From an uncultured Parabacteroides sp. (GTDB taxonomy: Bacteria; Bacteroidota; Bacteroidia; Bacteroidales; Tannerellaceae), in NCBI GenBank assembly GCA_937890135.1, contig CALBYC010000168.1, forward strand, positions 1 through 8,267: a stretch of DNA of 8,267 nt, read 5' to 3'. The position numbers and the translations under genes are program-made. The notes under the pieces are model-generated. The model was not told the DNA's origin and searched no databases. It saw only the letters and a list, made by a program, of their open reading frames with translations. This document shows positions 5,714 through 8,267 of the stretch, piece by piece (the stretch's first letter is position 1; the number at the start of each line of letters is the position of its first letter).

Positions 5714-7756
5714 ATGAATAAATTAAAAACTCTATTATTATCTCTAACAGCCGTGGCTTGCTCAAGCGCAGGCCATGGCGAGTCAAGTCTTACCATGTCG
5801 GGCAACTACCTGAACAACCGGCAGCCGTTGCTGCAAAAGGAATACATGGAATTGCCTTTAGGAGCAATCAAAGCCGAAGGCTGGATGGCCGACCAGCTGC
5901 AAAGGATGAAAGACGGGATGACCGGCCATCTTGACAATGTATATCCCCAAGTGATGGGGGAACGGAACGGTTGGCTGGGAGGCGACGGCGATGTCTGGGA
6001 AAGGGGTCCGTATTGGATAGATGGGTTGCTTCCCTTAGCCTACATACTGAAAGATGAAGAATTGATTGCGAAAATCAAGCCTTGGATCGAATGGACGCTG
6101 GCTTCACAGAAAGAAGACGGATACTTCGGCCCGGACACAGACCGCCCCTACGAGCCGGGATTGCAACGGGACAATGCACACGACTGGTGGCCCAAAATGG
6201 TCATGCTGAAAGTGCTGCGACAATATCATTCGGCGACACAAGACGCAAGGGTAATCGATTTCTTCACAAAATATTTCCGTTATCAGTTGGAAAAACTGCC
6301 TCTGACCCCTTTAGGGCATTGGACATTCTGGGGAGAACAACGAGGGGGAGACAACTTGATGCTCGTTTACTGGCTGTACAATATAACAGGCGACAAGTTT
6401 CTATTGGACCTTGGGGAGCTGATTCATGAACAGACTTTCAACTGGACGGATGTTTTCCTCCACCAGGACCACCTGATCCGCCAGCACAGCTTGCACTGCG
6501 TCAACCTGGCCCAAGGTTTCAAAGAACCGGTCATTTATTACCAGCAGAGCAAGAACCCCATGCAGTTGAAAGCCATGGACGTTGCCTCCAAGCAAATCCG
6601 TAACACAATCGGGTTGCCTACCGGATTGTGGGGCGGGGATGAATTATTGAGATTCGGCAAACCGACTACCGGCTCAGAACTCTGTACCGCCGTAGAGATG
6701 ATGTTTTCATTGGAGAGCATCCTTGAAATCACCGGGGATGGCCACTGGGCGGACTATCTGGAACGGGTAGCTTACAACGCCCTTCCCACGCAAGTGACGG
6801 ACGACTACTCGGCAAGGCAATACTACCAGCAATTCAACCAAGTGCGAATAACCCGGGAATGGCGTGAGTTTTCGACCCCGCATGAAGACACGGACATCCT
6901 GTTCGGGGTATTGACCGGTTATCCCTGCTGCACCTCCAACCTGCATCAAGGCTGGCCCAAGTTCGTGCAAAACTTGTGGTACGCTACCGCCGACAACGGA
7001 TTGGCCGCATTGGTCTATGCTCCGTCCGAAGTCACGGCGAAGGTCGCAGACGATGTGACCGTGAAAGTAAAGGAAGAGACATCGTATCCATTCGACGAGA
7101 CATTGCGCTTCACCTTCTCCTATCCGGGAAAGAAAACGCAGCCTGCCTTTTTCCCTTTCCACGTGCGCATCCCGGCATGGTGCAACGAGGCAACCATCAC
7201 CCTCAACGGGCAGCCGGTCAATGCCGACATCTACCCGGGAGGCATAACGCGAATAAGCCGGACATGGAACGCCGGGGATGTGCTGGAGGTAACGCTTCCG
7301 ATGGAAGTGTCGGCAAGCAGATGGTACGACAGCGGAGCGGTCATCGAACGGGGGCCCCTGCTGTATGCCCTGAAGATGGATGAAAAATGGGCAAAGAAAA
7401 ACATGGAGGCTGAAAAAGTGAAATCGTTCGGGGAGTGGTATTACGAAGTCACTTCGGACTCCCCTTGGAACTATGCGCTTTCCAGCAAATCCATATCGAA
7501 GGACAACATCAAAGCAAGCTATGTAGTTGAGAAGTCCGCCATGAAGGGTTATCCATGGAATGTCGAAAACGCTCCCGTCCGTATCAAGGCCAAAGCACGC
7601 AGGTTGAACAACTGGACCGAAGCGCGCGGTTCCGCCGGCCCGATAGCGTTCTATACCCAGCAAGGCGACGACATGGGGGACGAGGAGTCCATCGAATTGA
7701 TCCCGTACGGCTGCACGACGCTCCGCATCGCGGAATTCCCCGTCAGGAACTATTAG
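5714..7756 (+). CDS. Divergent GH127-like (DUF1680 superfamily) exported glycoside hydrolase
   Basis: This 680-residue protein starts MNKLKTLLLSLTAVACSSAG, a signal peptide with a marginal lipobox AVAC (Cys16). An alpha/alpha barrel (about 45-420) includes GDGDVWERGPYWIDGLLPLAY and the substrate-side LGHWTFWGEQRGGDN. C-terminal beta domains follow, with VRIPAWC (484-490), ERGPLLYAL (545-553) and the closing ELIPYGCTTLRIAEFPV (661-677). The zinc-cysteine site has counterparts in SELC (Glu322, Cys324) and GYPCC (Cys405, Cys406). A candidate acid/base, Glu310 in GGDE, lies 12 residues before Glu322, against 16 in GH127. The two genes share architecture but little local sequence, so they are old paralogues, probably with different linkage or sugar specificity. 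It is likely co-transcribed with the gene 13 nt upstream and looks somewhat more GC-rich. A GH127 label is reasonable, but a neighbouring family such as GH146 is possible. Confidence 0.85.
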   Translation: MNKLKTLLLSLTAVACSSAGHGESSLTMSGNYLNNRQPLLQKEYMELPLGAIKAEGWMADQLQRMKDGMTGHLDNVYPQVMGERNGWLGGDGDVWERGPYWIDGLLPLAYILKDEELIAKIKPWIEWTLASQKEDGYFGPDTDRPYEPGLQRDNAHDWWPKMVMLKVLRQYHSATQDARVIDFFTKYFRYQLEKLPLTPLGHWTFWGEQRGGDNLMLVYWLYNITGDKFLLDLGELIHEQTFNWTDVFLHQDHLIRQHSLHCVNLAQGFKEPVIYYQQSKNPMQLKAMDVASKQIRNTIGLPTGLWGGDELLRFGKPTTGSELCTAVEMMFSLESILEITGDGHWADYLERVAYNALPTQVTDDYSARQYYQQFNQVRITREWREFSTPHEDTDILFGVLTGYPCCTSNLHQGWPKFVQNLWYATADNGLAALVYAPSEVTAKVADDVTVKVKEETSYPFDETLRFTFSYPGKKTQPAFFPFHVRIPAWCNEATITLNGQPVNADIYPGGITRISRTWNAGDVLEVTLPMEVSASRWYDSGAVIERGPLLYALKMDEKWAKKNMEAEKVKSFGEWYYEVTSDSPWNYALSSKSISKDNIKASYVVEKSAMKGYPWNVENAPVRIKAKARRLNNWTEARGSAGPIAFYTQQGDDMGDEESIELIPYGCTTLRIAEFPVRNY

Positions 7757-7789
7757 CCTCCCTTTCGATTTGAATGCCATCTTTTCGGG

Positions 7790-7838
7790 AAACGGCCGCA
7801 GTGAATTGTTCCAAACACTGCGGCCGTTTCCTTTTCCC
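7790..7838 (+). terminator. Rho-independent terminator of the glycosidase operon
   Basis: A perfect 14-bp inverted repeat, AAACGGCCGCAGTG (7790-7803) and CACTGCGGCCGTTT (7816-7829), has a 12-nt loop and lies 33 nt after the stop at 7756. It is followed by a T-rich but interrupted tail (TTTCCTTTTCCC). The GC-rich stem makes it strong. It insulates the glycosidase genes from the riboswitch unit. Confidence 0.85.
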
Positions 7839-7907
7839 ATGCCTGCCATTTCCCCCACTTCAAGCATAAAAAAACTTCCTGAAGAAGGCTATTCCGAAAA
7901 AAACACT

Positions 7908-7915
7908 TATCTTTG
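7908..7915 (+). promoter_or_regulatory. -7 element of the cobalamin riboswitch transcript
   Basis: TATCTTTG followed by C is an exact TAnnTTTG match. The predicted start near 7922 falls just before the first riboswitch stem, which supports the assignment. No clear -33 TTTG is present at 19-21 nt upstream. Confidence 0.55.
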
Positions 7916-7926
7916 CGGATGAAATC

Positions 7927-8088
7927 GGTTCCGAAACGGACATTCTCCGTCAGGATGAAAAGGGAATCGGGTGTGAATCCCGGACAGTCCCGCTGCTGTG
8001 AAGCTCCGACAACATCTTGAAACACCCCTTTGCCACTGGTCGTCATACCGGGAAGGCTTCAAGATGGGAGTCAGTCAGAAGACCTGCC
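7927..8088 (+). promoter_or_regulatory. Cobalamin (B12) riboswitch
   Basis: The conserved aptamer segments appear in order and spacing: AAAAGGGAATCGGGTGTGAA (7958-7977) with TCCCGG, then ACAGTCCCGCTGCTGTGA, GCCACTGG (8032-8039), CCGGGAAGGC (8048-8057), and the B12 box GTCAGTCAGAAGACCTGCC (8070-8088). A closing stem can be drawn between GGTT (7927-7930) and GACC (8081-8084), and a small hairpin ACGGA/TCCGT lies at 7936-7950. Such elements bind adenosyl- or methylcobalamin and repress downstream genes when B12 is plentiful, usually B12 uptake or B12-independent isozymes. The regulated gene should lie to the right on the plus strand but is not within the window. Confidence 0.93.
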
Positions 8089-8267
8089 ATTTCAGTTATG
8101 TTGCCATTAGCTCGTGGGATAGTGAGGCAATTCATATTTATCTTTAGTGCATAATTAAACAGGTATATGGGGGCAACTTAAGCCAATCGCAGCCCAAGTT
8201 GTACCCTTTTGGTTAGGATAAATCAACCAGAATATTAGTTGTTAGTAATGTTTTTCTAAACGTGTTA
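8089..8267 (+). other. Long leader or unrecognised sequence after the riboswitch, no coding frame
   Basis: The stretch after the B12 box has no convincing plus-strand gene start. The only early ATG (8098) encodes 18 residues and stops at 8152-8154. A frame open to the right edge (from about 8214, reading D-K-S-T-R-I-L-V-V-S) has no ATG. Base composition turns more AT-rich. It could be an unusually long leader containing the expression platform, or the start of an inserted element separating the riboswitch from its gene. Confidence 0.4.
8169..8210 (+). terminator. Possible weak terminator or regulatory hairpin downstream of the riboswitch
   Basis: CAACTT (8174-8179) pairs with AAGTTG (8196-8201). 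The stem can be extended outward by a G-U pair and GGG/CCC (8170-8172 with 8204-8206) across a bulged A. The loop is 16 nt and the stem is followed by TTTTGG. The short T-run and large loop make termination uncertain. It may instead be part of the riboswitch expression platform or an element-end repeat. Confidence 0.3.

Noticed and set aside
6707..7867. A long minus-strand open frame of 386 codons antisense to the second glycosidase
   Set aside because: The opposite strand encodes a full-length, motif-bearing GH127-like enzyme. The antisense translation shows no domain, no signal and arginine/glycine-rich shadow composition, and it crosses the operon terminator hairpin.
8098..8154. An 18-codon ORF just after the riboswitch as a leader peptide
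   Set aside because: It has no supporting ribosome-binding signal, no regulatory codon run and no resemblance to known leaders. Such a short frame is expected by chance.
1..8267. CRISPR arrays, insertion sequence ends, phage genes or toxin-antitoxin pairs
   Set aside because: No regularly spaced direct repeats, transposase or integrase motifs, or small toxin-antitoxin gene pairs could be recognised. The suspected insertion after the riboswitch has no visible transposase or confirmed terminal repeats within the window.

Overview
The window looks like chromosomal DNA from a member of the Bacteroidales. The evidence is Bacteroidota-type -7 promoter elements (TAnnTTTG) in front of several genes, two glycan-degrading exo-enzymes with lipoprotein-type leaders, an ECF-sigma-like N-terminus, weak Shine-Dalgarno signals, and a cobalamin riboswitch of the kind common in this order. 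GC content looks moderate. Parabacteroides or Bacteroides relatives are plausible, but the genus cannot be fixed from the sequence.

Left part (1-2853, all minus strand). A tRNA-Ser(GGA), cut by the window edge, lies downstream of a housekeeping cluster. Read in transcription order, the cluster is a TonB-family energy transducer with its own promoter and terminator, then a polyprenyl diphosphate synthase, then a TatD-type metal-dependent hydrolase. The last two overlap by 4 bp (ATGA) and are probably translationally coupled. Two Bacteroidota-like promoters precede the tRNA.

Middle (2786-3840). A 133-residue lipoprotein carrying an antibiotic-biosynthesis-monooxygenase (ABM/YgiN-like) domain is read leftwards as a single gene, with its own -7 element and a strong hairpin terminator. 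To its right, on the plus strand, a -7 element precedes a 34-codon open frame. That frame resembles only the first residues of an ECF sigma factor and then stops. It is best read as a truncated sigma gene or a leader that still carries a promoter.

Right part (3841-7756, plus strand). Two tandem genes 13 nt apart encode exported proteins of the GH127/DUF1680 (beta-L-arabinofuranosidase-like) superfamily. Both keep the Glu-x-Cys ... Cys-Cys pattern that builds the zinc-cysteine active site. They are divergent paralogues rather than recent duplicates. No SusC/SusD pair, sensor or intact sigma factor accompanies them here. They probably work together in removing arabinofuranose-type side chains from plant glycans. 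A 14-bp hairpin ends this operon.

Far right (7830-8267). A Bacteroidota-type -7 element drives a recognisable cobalamin riboswitch, from about 7927 to 8088. The gene it should control, typically a B12 transporter or a B12-independent enzyme, is not visible. The 179 nt after the B12 box hold no convincing coding frame, only a short hairpin.

Nothing here amounts to a demonstrated new system. The most interesting items are the sigma-factor stub fused to the glycosidase operon, the riboswitch lacking an adjacent target gene, and the second, divergent GH127-like enzyme.
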